DNA of 64,000 nucleotides, taken from positions 186,001-250,000 of the forward strand of contig NZ_VHIP01000004.1 of assembly GCF_006494365.1 (NCBI RefSeq). Reading direction: 5' to 3'. The notes beneath the pieces are model-generated. The model was not told the DNA's origin. It saw only the letters and a list, made by a program, of their open reading frames with translations, and made no database searches. Below, piece by piece: positions 17,663 through 25,345 of the stretch (positions within the stretch are counted from its first letter, which is position 1; each line of letters begins with the position of its first letter). The stretch is from Aestuariibacter sp. GS-14. Lineage in GTDB: Bacteria > Pseudomonadota > Gammaproteobacteria > Enterobacterales > Alteromonadaceae. A program made the position numbers and the translations under genes.

Positions 17663-18235
17663 TTATTCGCTAAAGTACTCCCAGTACTCAGCAAAGGTTG
17701 CCTGGGAAATATCAGATTTACTCAATTCATTGAGGAATTGCGGCAGCGTATCTAACAAAAACTGCTCCTCTGTTGGCGTTGTCTGATGTTCTTTGTAGGC
17801 AGAGGTCCAAAAATTATTCACGTCTGTTGAGTCCATCATGTACTCAAAGCTCTCAATAGACTTACCCTGAACAAATACATCGTAACGCACCTTAAACTCT
17901 TTGTTCGACACGACCGGGATGATCCCGAGAGTACTGGCCGACAACATCAGTGACGAAAACTGGGTACCATCCTGTTTAGTTCGATGGCCTTTGAGGACTC
18001 GCACCCCAATGGGCAATCCAACCGCTTTGTCGTCCAGGGCTGCAAACGCGTTGTATTGCACTAATTTTTCTTTAAACGACTTGTCTTCAACGTTGGTAAC
18101 AAAAAATACAGGAGGGTAAGCCTTACCCTGATGCGCATAATTAAATATAACCGCGTTACTTTCCTGCGCGATAGCATTAGATAAAGCTGCGAAACTCAAT
18201 AAACATGAAGCCAGGGCAAACCGATACTTTTTCAT
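17663..18235 (-). CDS. Secreted orphan protein, partner of S1 protease
   Basis: Hypothetical protein of 190 residues with a clear signal peptide (KKYRFALASCLLSFAALSNA, cleavage near AIAQ). The mature part is mixed alpha/beta with no motif I recognise; a Phe/Trp-rich C-terminus ends in EYWEYFSE. The ATG at 18235 has GGGAG upstream. It starts 14 bases after the trypsin-like lipoprotein gene on the same strand, so the two form an operon. It may be a substrate, inhibitor or cofactor of that protease, which is inferred from position only. Confidence 0.6.
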   Translation of the reverse strand: MKKYRFALASCLLSFAALSNAIAQESNAVIFNYAHQGKAYPPVFFVTNVEDKSFKEKLVQYNAFAALDDKAVGLPIGVRVLKGHRTKQDGTQFSSLMLSASTLGIIPVVSNKEFKVRYDVFVQGKSIESFEYMMDSTDVNNFWTSAYKEHQTTPTEEQFLLDTLPQFLNELSKSDISQATFAEYWEYFSE

Positions 18236-18249
18236 TATTCGAGACTCCC

Positions 18250-19434
18250 TTACTTGTAGCATAAAACTTGATTGGTATATTCGACGGCCAGCTTTGAAGC
18301 TTCTTCAAAGTTGGGAGCCGGTTCACTTGCACTGAACGAAAACCCGCCTTTGGTTAAAAACTTCGCTAGCAGCGAAGTGCCAATAGCAAAGTTAACGTTT
18401 TGAGAAGTAGTTCCTGCGCTGTTCAACATCATGCGTTGATTTAACGATCCAGACACTACGCCCAACAGTTGCCCACTATAATCGACTACTGCACCACCGC
18501 TATTGCCCGGCTGTACTGGCGCGGAAAACTGAAAGCTGCCTCTTGCGCCTTTTAACCCACCCTGAGAAGTAACGTTTCCAACGGTAAGCGAAGGGTAGTC
18601 AGAGAGTAGGTTAGACAGCGGGAATCCTGTTGCAAAAAGTGGCTTTCCTAGCGTCACCTCGAGTTCGTCACGAATAGAGATACTTTGCGGATTCTGGTAA
18701 TCCGTGGTGAGTACTGCAAGGTCAAGCAACTCACTCGATTTGGCTATGTTAGCAGCATAAGTTTGTCCCTTGTGCTTAACCTCAACCAAAATACATTCAC
18801 TCACAACATGGGCGGCAGTAACCAGAGTGCCGTTTTTATCTATATAGAATCCAGTTCCTGAACCCGCAGGACTCATGTCATCAAAAAACGCTTTAATGGT
18901 TATTGGCGTGGCGGATTCCGCCGCTGTCGCTACCAGATTGCGTTCCTGCGAATTAACAAACTCGATCAGGAGCTCCTTCACACTTTTTACAAAGGCGTTA
19001 TATACGGCATTAAAATCGTATACCCCCCCTGTTCCGCTGGCGCTGCTTTGCACCTGACGTTTAAACACGGTGTCGCCACTACGGTTTTTAATCACCAGTT
19101 CCAAATCAGACTCATAACCACCCCAAACATAGTCCCAGTCACTTACCGCCCCAAGTTGAATTAGGTAATCAAAGTTACTGGATGAAGTCAGTTGTTCGCT
19201 ACTCGTGAAAAAATCTTTCATCACGAGTTCGGTGGCTTCTTCCAACTTGCCGTAAAAATTGATTTTTCTTTCGGGCGTGCTTTTATCAACATAAAACGCA
19301 GCCGTTACATCCAATGGAAGCTGAATGTTCGCATTGAGTTTGCTTTTGGTTTTTACCTGTGCGGCATTTTGTACAGGCGTGGCTTCACACCCCAGCAATA
19401 TCAGGGATATGAGCATAACAACGAGTTTTTTCAT
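18250..19434 (-). CDS. Trypsin-like serine protease lipoprotein
   Basis: Protein of 394 residues with a lipoprotein signal (LISLILLGC, lipid Cys at 16). Residues about 25-175 form an unrecognised domain, and a trypsin-like S1 domain follows. The triad is visible: His209 in VTAAHVV, Asp238 in LLDLAVL, Ser312 in QPGNSGGAVV. There is no PDZ domain, unlike DegP/DegS. Glu follows the lipid Cys, so sorting to the outer membrane is expected. Envelope quality control or processing of the adjacent secreted protein are possibilities. Confidence 0.78.
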   Translation of the reverse strand: MKKLVVMLISLILLGCEATPVQNAAQVKTKSKLNANIQLPLDVTAAFYVDKSTPERKINFYGKLEEATELVMKDFFTSSEQLTSSSNFDYLIQLGAVSDWDYVWGGYESDLELVIKNRSGDTVFKRQVQSSASGTGGVYDFNAVYNAFVKSVKELLIEFVNSQERNLVATAAESATPITIKAFFDDMSPAGSGTGFYIDKNGTLVTAAHVVSECILVEVKHKGQTYAANIAKSSELLDLAVLTTDYQNPQSISIRDELEVTLGKPLFATGFPLSNLLSDYPSLTVGNVTSQGGLKGARGSFQFSAPVQPGNSGGAVVDYSGQLLGVVSGSLNQRMMLNSAGTTSQNVNFAIGTSLLAKFLTKGGFSFSASEPAPNFEEASKLAVEYTNQVLCYK

Positions 19435-19696
19435 GTAATTAGCAATCCGTTGGTAGATAGGAATTTTCACCAAAAAAGCATAGAGGACAGTTTTATAATG
19501 GTGCAGACTAGAGTCCTTTCAGCCTTTTGATTGATTATGCGTCAGCCACGCCATGAATGTAAAGGACAGCTCCCCCACGGGGAAATAGGCTATGGGGTTA
19601 CTTTATGAAAGTAATTAGTGCAGCTATTTAGCCGCGAGAGAATGATGAGCCGACAATAACGTTATTGCGGCCCATCAACCTGATGAATCTGTTTCA

Positions 19697-19942
19697 TCAA
19701 TAATGCGGTGGCGGGGTCTCTTCCGACATTTTCGCAATGTTCGACGGCTCCATGCCTTTTACCTTATCGATAACATGCTTTAACTGGAATTCCATCTTCT
19801 CCAATTGACGCTGCTGAGACGACAACGCATCATTGAGCGCTTCAATGGTATGCTCCTGAAACGCCAGCTTGGTTTGCAGTTCTTCAATAGCCTGATTAGC
19901 GGCAGCCAGATCATGCGCGAGTTGTTGTGGATCAGATGTCAT
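19697..19942 (-). CDS. slyX: SlyX family protein
   Basis: Coiled-coil protein of 81 residues with a heptad pattern from about 10 to 60, ending in the family-typical Pro-rich tail (ETPPPHY). Function unknown; in enterobacteria it lies beside slyD/fkpA, and fkpA is close here. The ATG at 19942 overlaps the stop of the upstream WD40 gene as ATGA. The 260-bp gap downstream shows no further gene. Confidence 0.85.
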   Translation of the reverse strand: MTSDPQQLAHDLAAANQAIEELQTKLAFQEHTIEALNDALSSQQRQLEKMEFQLKHVIDKVKGMEPSNIAKMSEETPPPHY

Positions 19943-20940
19943 GGTGATGAAGTGCTCCAAAGTTCAGCCAAACCACTGCTGCTAACCGACAACACATGTT
20001 GTGAGTCGATAAAGCCTACAGCGTATACCACCGCAGACGGCGGGGTCATATTTTCGCGCGGTGCTACTTTCCATTCAGCCACTTGCTCACCGGTTTGCAC
20101 GTCCCACAGGTAAACACGCCGTGAAGGCGCCCCTGTTAGCAAGTACTTACCATCTTCAGAAAACACCGCGTCGGTAAAGATTTTCTGGCGCGCAATATAC
20201 TGCAATTGGCTAATGGGTTCACCTGTTTGCACATTCCAAATTTGCGATTTTTGCTGACTGTCTGCGGTAAAGGCATAACGTCCAGCGTCATCCAGCGCCA
20301 CCAGGGTGACGCGGCTTGGATGCGTAAAGGTATGAATAACCTGGCCGGTTTGGGTGCTCCACAAGTAAGCCACATAATCATTCCCCCCCGTTAAGGCATA
20401 GCTGCCATTAGGGGTAATATCCACACTGTTAATGCGTTCCTGATGCCCCAGAAATTCGATGCGTCGCCCGGTTTCTGGTTCGAAATACATTACCTTGCCG
20501 TTTGATCGCCCAACCAAAATGCCCTGGCCTTGGTTTGTAACAGCAATATCGCGAATCGTGGATTCATCGATGCGCCAAAACCCTACAGGCTCGCCACTGG
20601 TTAAACTCCACAGTGCAAATGCTTCGCGATCTGCAGTAACAGCAAACTGACTATCGGCTCCGATATGCACACTGGCAACTAAATTATCGCCTTCGCCCTG
20701 ATGACTCCATTGAAACAGCGGTTGTGCCTCACCATAACGCCATACGTGAATACCATTGTTGATGCCCGAAACCAAACTCAGCTTGCCATCTGACGATATA
20801 TCCGCTGCGTAAGCGCCTTCTTCCACCAAGCGCCAGCTGTTATCTGGCGTGGTTTCGGGCACACTGCAACCCCATACCACCAGCACCATGAGGCATAGCG
20901 ATGCATAATGAAGGAACAATTTTACGGTTGTTGTGGTCAT
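19939..20940 (-). CDS. WD40-repeat lipoprotein
   Basis: Protein of 333 residues with a lipoprotein signal (LCLMVLVVWGC). About seven WD40 blades follow, for example INSVDITPNGSYALTGGNDY and KIFTDAVFSEDGKYLLTGAP, each ending in a W-x-T/V motif, so a beta-propeller anchored in the envelope is expected. It is coupled to slyX by a 4-base overlap and divergent from fkpA, a conserved arrangement in Alteromonadales as far as I recall. Its partner is unknown; a scaffold role is inference. Confidence 0.8.
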   Translation of the reverse strand: MTTTTVKLFLHYASLCLMVLVVWGCSVPETTPDNSWRLVEEGAYAADISSDGKLSLVSGINNGIHVWRYGEAQPLFQWSHQGEGDNLVASVHIGADSQFAVTADREAFALWSLTSGEPVGFWRIDESTIRDIAVTNQGQGILVGRSNGKVMYFEPETGRRIEFLGHQERINSVDITPNGSYALTGGNDYVAYLWSTQTGQVIHTFTHPSRVTLVALDDAGRYAFTADSQQKSQIWNVQTGEPISQLQYIARQKIFTDAVFSEDGKYLLTGAPSRRVYLWDVQTGEQVAEWKVAPRENMTPPSAVVYAVGFIDSQHVLSVSSSGLAELWSTSSP

Positions 20941-21229
20941 AAGCGTTTACTGTTGTCCGGCCAAACCTGTTTATGGGGAGGTAAAGTCAGCCTTGTGTAT
21001 TAAACCCAACGATTTACCTACATTGTAAAACACCCTGAAAACGGCGCAATGTGATTCACTAAGCGGTTGTACCTGGTATTTCATCGGTGGGGACTCGTTT
21101 TTTACACCAAGCGTGTTACAGTACCTGAGTTTATTATCGGACGCGAAAAAATTACCTTTACATACGGCATATTATGCGGGCTACCTTGGCTTTACGCATT
21201 GCCGGATTACATCTACAACGGAGAAGTTT

Positions 21230-21991
21230 ATGCAAAAGTCGATTGTTGCCCTTTCGCTAATCGCAACCTTAGGTCTGGCAGCATGTCAGCCACAGCAAAG
21301 TGCAACTGAGCAAGCACCTGCTATGAAAAAAGAAGAAATGACTGACGCCCAAAAACAAGCCTATGCGATGGGTGCCAGCATGGGTATGTTTGTGTACACA
21401 CGTAACAAACAAATGGAGCAGTTTGGTGAGAGCCTGGATACCGCTGCCATAATGCAAGGCATGAAAGACGGCATGAACGACACCATGTTGTTTGAAACAG
21501 ATGAAATTCAGCAACTGGCGCAAGCCGGCGAGCAGGTAATGCGTACCAAACAACAGGAACTGGCAAGCAAAGTTGCTGAAGAAAACCTAGTAAAAGGCGC
21601 AGAATTCCTGGCTGAAAATGGCAAGAAAGATGGCGTTGTAACCACAGAAACCGGTTTACAGTACGAAGTAATGGTAGAAGGCGAAGGCGCAAGCCCGGTT
21701 GCTACCGACACGGTTAAAGTGCATTACAAAGGCACCCTGCTGGACGGTACTGAATTCGATTCTTCATATTCACGTGGCGAACCAGCTGTGTTCCCGCTTA
21801 ACCGCGTTATTATTGGCTGGACTGAAGGCGTTCAAACCATGAAAGAAGGCGGCAAAACCCGCTTCTTTATTCCAGCAGAGCTGGCCTATGGCGAACGCGC
21901 TACCGGCAACATTACACCTAATTCAACACTGATATTTGAAGTAGAGTTACTGGAAGTAGTGAAGCCAGAGCAAGACGCTGCGGGCGAGTAA
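21230..21991 (+). CDS. fkpA: FKBP-type peptidyl-prolyl isomerase (FkpA-like lipoprotein)
   Basis: Protein of 253 residues. The signal ends in LGLAAC, which predicts a lipoprotein, whereas E. coli FkpA is soluble. A helical dimerisation domain spans about 30-130 (MTDAQKQAYAMGASMG). The FKBP domain follows, with VKVHYKGTLLDGTEFDSS, GWTEGVQTMKEGGK and FIPAELAYGERA. It catalyses proline isomerisation and chaperones envelope proteins. The ATG at 21230 has GGAGAAG upstream; the open frame to 21113 is not coding. A strong terminator follows. Confidence 0.92.
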   Translation: MQKSIVALSLIATLGLAACQPQQSATEQAPAMKKEEMTDAQKQAYAMGASMGMFVYTRNKQMEQFGESLDTAAIMQGMKDGMNDTMLFETDEIQQLAQAGEQVMRTKQQELASKVAEENLVKGAEFLAENGKKDGVVTTETGLQYEVMVEGEGASPVATDTVKVHYKGTLLDGTEFDSSYSRGEPAVFPLNRVIIGWTEGVQTMKEGGKTRFFIPAELAYGERATGNITPNSTLIFEVELLEVVKPEQDAAGE

Positions 21992-22031
21992 TAGCCAGTC
22001 TGGTTGCACAATTGCAACACAGTAAAAAAGG

Positions 22032-22062
22032 AAAAGCCGACAGAAAATATGTCGGCTTTTTT
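22032..22062 (+). terminator. Rho-independent terminator of fkpA
   Basis: AAAAGCCGACA (22032-22042) pairs perfectly with TGTCGGCTTTT (22050-22060) over a 7-base loop, followed by further Ts. The rest of the gap to 22291 shows no gene or clear signal. Confidence 0.9.
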
Positions 22063-22291
22063 ACAGCACCAGTCCCTGCTTGTCTGTGAGTCCCTACTTT
22101 CCTGCACCATTACAGCCTTACAAATAAGGCCAATGGATGCGCCCAAATAGTTATTCGGGCTACGCTTGTCAGACAGTGTTTGTTTGTCTCTTTAAAGGTA
22201 GTACAAAAAGCCAGCTAATCCAGCGAAAACCGGCTAATGTTTAGGAATGAATTGTTCTAAAAACGGTGTGTTTAAAACAGTAGGGAGAGAG

Positions 22292-22576
22292 TTAGGATAA
22301 TACGCTACGACGGCGATCCGGTGGCAGCTTAAACTTACCCACTTTTTGCAACACCATTTTTCCTGCGCGATACATCCCCAGACCAACCAAAACAGAAATA
22401 ATGGTTCGGGTGTCTTCGTGCTGAGTAAGGGCTTCAATGGTGGTGATTACAAACATCAACACGCCAGTAATTAACAGCACGAATCCCATCAGTGCCAAAC
22501 CGAGCACACCTGCTGGTGCATTTCTCAGTGGAGACTCTGTTGTGTCTGGTTGCTCATTTTGTGTTGGTTGACGCAT
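22292..22576 (-). CDS. Small two-helix membrane protein
   Basis: Hypothetical protein of 94 residues. The N-terminus is hydrophilic (MRQPTQNEQPDTT). Two hydrophobic helices lie at about 22-45 and 57-72, and the C-terminal tail is basic (KFKLPPDRRRSV). I do not recognise the family. It is monocistronic and divergent from greB. The basic tail would be cytoplasmic by the positive-inside rule. Confidence 0.6.
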   Translation of the reverse strand: MRQPTQNEQPDTTESPLRNAPAGVLGLALMGFVLLITGVLMFVITTIEALTQHEDTRTIISVLVGLGMYRAGKMVLQKVGKFKLPPDRRRSVLS

Positions 22577-22815
22577 AATCCCTTCAGTTCAGGTAAAGTC
22601 GATGCCAATACTACTTAGTCACTACAAATGTGACATCGTTCAGTTAATTTACAATTTGATTACACTAATCGACTTCGCTATAGGGCACTACGCACCTTTA
22701 GTATAGATTATAGTCATTAATGCGATTTATTTACCCAAGTTACAGTATTTGTCGCAATTATGCTACACAAGTTATCGTCTGTTTTCGGAATTTTTTTAAA
22801 TTTTTTTAACAACTT

Positions 22816-23304
22816 ATGGCAAAAACACCGTTAATTACCCGAAAGGGCTACCAAAAACTCAGAGACGAGCTGGATCATCTCTGGCGAGTTGAGCGTCCGG
22901 AAATCACCCGTAAGGTAACCTGGGCGGCAAGCTTAGGAGATCGCAGTGAAAACGCGGATTACCAGTACAACAAGAAAAAACTGCGCGAGATAGACCGGCG
23001 TGTAAGGTACTTACGCAAGTGCCTGGAAAATCTTAAAGTCGTGGATTATCACCCCCAACAAGAAGGCAAAGTATTTTTTGGTGCCTATGTAGAGCTTGAA
23101 AATGACGATGGCAAGGTATTAACGCTACGCATTGTAGGCTACGACGAAATCTTTGATCGCAAAGATGTGATCTCAGTAGACTCGCCGATGGCCAGGGCGC
23201 TAATTGGTAAGGAAGAAGACGACGACGTAACGGTTACCACGGAAGCCGGACGGTTTGAATGGTGGATCAATAAAATTTGGTATGACACCAGCGACCGTTT
23301 GTAG
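22816..23304 (+). CDS. greB: Transcription elongation factor GreB
   Basis: Protein of 162 residues. An N-terminal antiparallel coiled coil (about 1-75) carries the catalytic acidic tip in GDRSENADYQY. A C-terminal FKBP-like domain has DDKVLTLRIVG-like strands and ISVDSPMARALIGK. GreB enters the RNA polymerase secondary channel and stimulates cleavage of backtracked RNA. It opens at an ATG after an A/T-rich leader. In enterobacteria greB precedes tex (yhgF); here two lipoprotein genes intervene. Confidence 0.93.
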   Translation: MAKTPLITRKGYQKLRDELDHLWRVERPEITRKVTWAASLGDRSENADYQYNKKKLREIDRRVRYLRKCLENLKVVDYHPQQEGKVFFGAYVELENDDGKVLTLRIVGYDEIFDRKDVISVDSPMARALIGKEEDDDVTVTTEAGRFEWWINKIWYDTSDRL

Positions 23305-23413
23305 GATTAGATGAAACCGATATAACGATCAATTAACAATTTCTATGACAACCATAATTTCAATACGATATAGTACTGTCGCTGTTTTTTGGTAGTTAAT
23401 GGAAATAATAACA

Positions 23414-24115
23414 ATGAACTTAAATGGTAAAACAATAAAAAGCGCACTAATCGTAACACTTGCTCTCGTGCTAACTGCATGTGGCAGCACACCTCAACCC
23501 ACCGTTCAGCTTCAATCCAACCAGATAGGCACAGATAAAAAAGTAGCCTTTGTGTACGTCGGACCAGAAGACACAGCGGCCACTACACACATTTACGGCG
23601 CAGGCTGTTTGCTGTGTTACGGCGTTGCGTCGGCACTCACAAGCACGCTGGATAAACACCTGGAAGGTACAATTGACGCAACCGAATTGAATGCACTGAA
23701 AGATTTGGTGATTCAGGAATACCGTCAGTACAACAGCGATATGCAGGTGGTTACACTGAACACCCCTATCGATAAACTGAAAAAATTCAAAGGCGAGCTT
23801 GGCTTTGCAGAAAAAGACTTCCGCCCGTTGAAAGATACACTGAATGCAGATGTACTGGTTGTATTTGAACTGTACGAGCACGGTGCCTATCGCAGCTTCA
23901 GCAACTACATTCCCAATGGTGACCCACAGGGCTATGTAAGCGGCAAGCTGTACACTATCGACCTAAGCACTAACGCTTACATTCAGTATCTGGTGATCGA
24001 CCAAAAAGTTCAGCCTGAAGGCGTGTGGGATGAACCACCTACATTCCCAGGTGTAACCAATGCCTATTACCAGGCAATAGAAAACGTTAAGCAGAAACTG
24101 GCTGACGCAATATAA
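23414..24115 (+). CDS. Orphan lipoprotein A between greB and tex
   Basis: Hypothetical lipoprotein of 233 residues. The signal ends in LVLTAC, followed by GS, so outer-membrane sorting is expected. The mature part has VAFVYVGPED, a Cys pair in YGAGCLLCYG, and DVLVVFELYEHGAY. It somewhat recalls CsgG- or GNA1162-type envelope lipoproteins, but I cannot assign it. An ATG at 23399 would add five residues. It lies 14 bases before the next lipoprotein gene; the two look like one operon. Confidence 0.62.
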   Translation: MNLNGKTIKSALIVTLALVLTACGSTPQPTVQLQSNQIGTDKKVAFVYVGPEDTAATTHIYGAGCLLCYGVASALTSTLDKHLEGTIDATELNALKDLVIQEYRQYNSDMQVVTLNTPIDKLKKFKGELGFAEKDFRPLKDTLNADVLVVFELYEHGAYRSFSNYIPNGDPQGYVSGKLYTIDLSTNAYIQYLVIDQKVQPEGVWDEPPTFPGVTNAYYQAIENVKQKLADAI

Positions 24116-24129
24116 AGCCCTATCGCATT

Positions 24130-25095
24130 ATGTTTTCTTTCAAAACAAAATGGGCCGGCATATTTCTGCTGGCCACACTTGTGGGGTGTAACAGCACCCC
24201 ATACCGTGATGATTACGCCAGACACGTGAACACTATGAAGAAATCCCCGCTGGAAGCATCGAGTTTCCAAATGATTTTTTCAGACGGTGACCAGGTGGAT
24301 TTGCGAGCCCTTTACGACAACGACACCACCATGGGCAGCACCAACATGATGTATCAGGGCGCACCAGGTGCCGCTGGTCTGATTGCGTTGGTTGCGCAAA
24401 TTGGCGTACACAGCTCCATCGTGTCGTCACAACGTGAGGAAAGACTTGCCTCCCTGCAAGACTCAGCCAATTCACAAATTCAGCCTTTATTGAATTTAAC
24501 CGGCGGCATGCAGTTGTCGGCATTATTGGTTCCCGAACATCAGCCGTGGTTAACCACCTCGCTTAATCCGGAAACCGATACGTTATACATTAAGCCTATT
24601 TTTTTCAGTAATACGGAAATGACTCAGCTTAGTGTGAAGGTTGTTGCCTGGATCCCTGATCCCAAAGGTTCCAAGAAACAGCCCGATAAGTATAAAAATT
24701 TGATCCAGGTACTCAACGCCCCTTTGTCTGCCGAGCAGCGCACCCAGTTAATCAGCGGCGATCAGGCAATGTTGCAATCAATGTTGTCTGATCTGCTGAG
24801 TACTGCACTGGAAATTGCGCATGGTGCTACCACTGGCAAATTTGCCAATGTGCAGAACACCATGAAAACTTATAAGTTGCCCAATTCAGACAAGAACAAA
24901 GTGTTCAGGGCCACGCATATAGCCGACACCTGTGAGCACACTATTGTGCGAAACCTGCGGCAATGGCTCATTGCCATTCCCAAAGCATCAGCTGAAGAAG
25001 ACCAGCTAGCCAGTCAGTCTGCCGACGCCAATCAGGCCAATGCAGATAACACGGCGGCCGCGTCTGCGGAAGGCCAATGTACAGCGGGTGTGTAA
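24130..25095 (+). CDS. Orphan lipoprotein B between greB and tex
   Basis: Hypothetical lipoprotein of 321 residues. The signal ends in LLATLVGC, followed by NS. A short hydrophobic stretch (GAAGLIALVAQIGVH) lies near 78-92. The C-terminus is low-complexity, rich in Ala, Asn, Gln and Asp, before a final CTAGV. No family recognised. It pairs with the preceding lipoprotein; a common envelope complex is inferred from spacing. The TAA stop lies in the loop of the terminator. Confidence 0.62.
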   Translation: MFSFKTKWAGIFLLATLVGCNSTPYRDDYARHVNTMKKSPLEASSFQMIFSDGDQVDLRALYDNDTTMGSTNMMYQGAPGAAGLIALVAQIGVHSSIVSSQREERLASLQDSANSQIQPLLNLTGGMQLSALLVPEHQPWLTTSLNPETDTLYIKPIFFSNTEMTQLSVKVVAWIPDPKGSKKQPDKYKNLIQVLNAPLSAEQRTQLISGDQAMLQSMLSDLLSTALEIAHGATTGKFANVQNTMKTYKLPNSDKNKVFRATHIADTCEHTIVRNLRQWLIAIPKASAEEDQLASQSADANQANADNTAAASAEGQCTAGV

Positions 25096-25102
25096 ACACC
25101 CG
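25085..25102 (+). terminator. Terminator overlapping the end of lipoprotein B
   Basis: CGGGTGT (25085-25091) pairs with ACACCCG (25096-25102) across GTAA, with a T-rich tract following. The stem includes the last codons and the loop contains the last bases of the stop codon. Confidence 0.65.
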
Positions 25103-25175
25103 TTGCTTTTCATTTATTCGCAATTACCTGTATTTTGCCGCCTGCAAGCGTGCTATTGATATCTTGCAAAGCGGT

Positions 25176-25203
25176 GTGACACCCGCACATTCGGTGCTAT
25201 ACT
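25176..25203 (+). promoter_or_regulatory. Putative extended -10 promoter of tex
   Basis: GTGACA (25176-25181), a 16-base spacer, and an extended -10 TGCTATACT (25195-25203). It lies 143 bases upstream of the tex start, leaving a long leader in which I see only a small CGGG/CCCG hairpin near 25219-25231. Confidence 0.5.
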
Positions 25204-25345
25204 CACAGCCCTGACACGCCGGGCAAAACCCGCTTATTCCTATGTGTAGCAAATAGAATAAGTAGCTGGTTGCTCTGTTACACAACAATCGCATAAAGGT
25301 AGGAAAGGGACGCTTTCCATAACTTACGACTACCGCCTGAATTCC

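Noticed and set aside
22680-22815. Promoter of greB from A/T-rich TATA-like strings
   Set aside because: Several overlapping weak matches and no pair with proper spacing, so no site was called.
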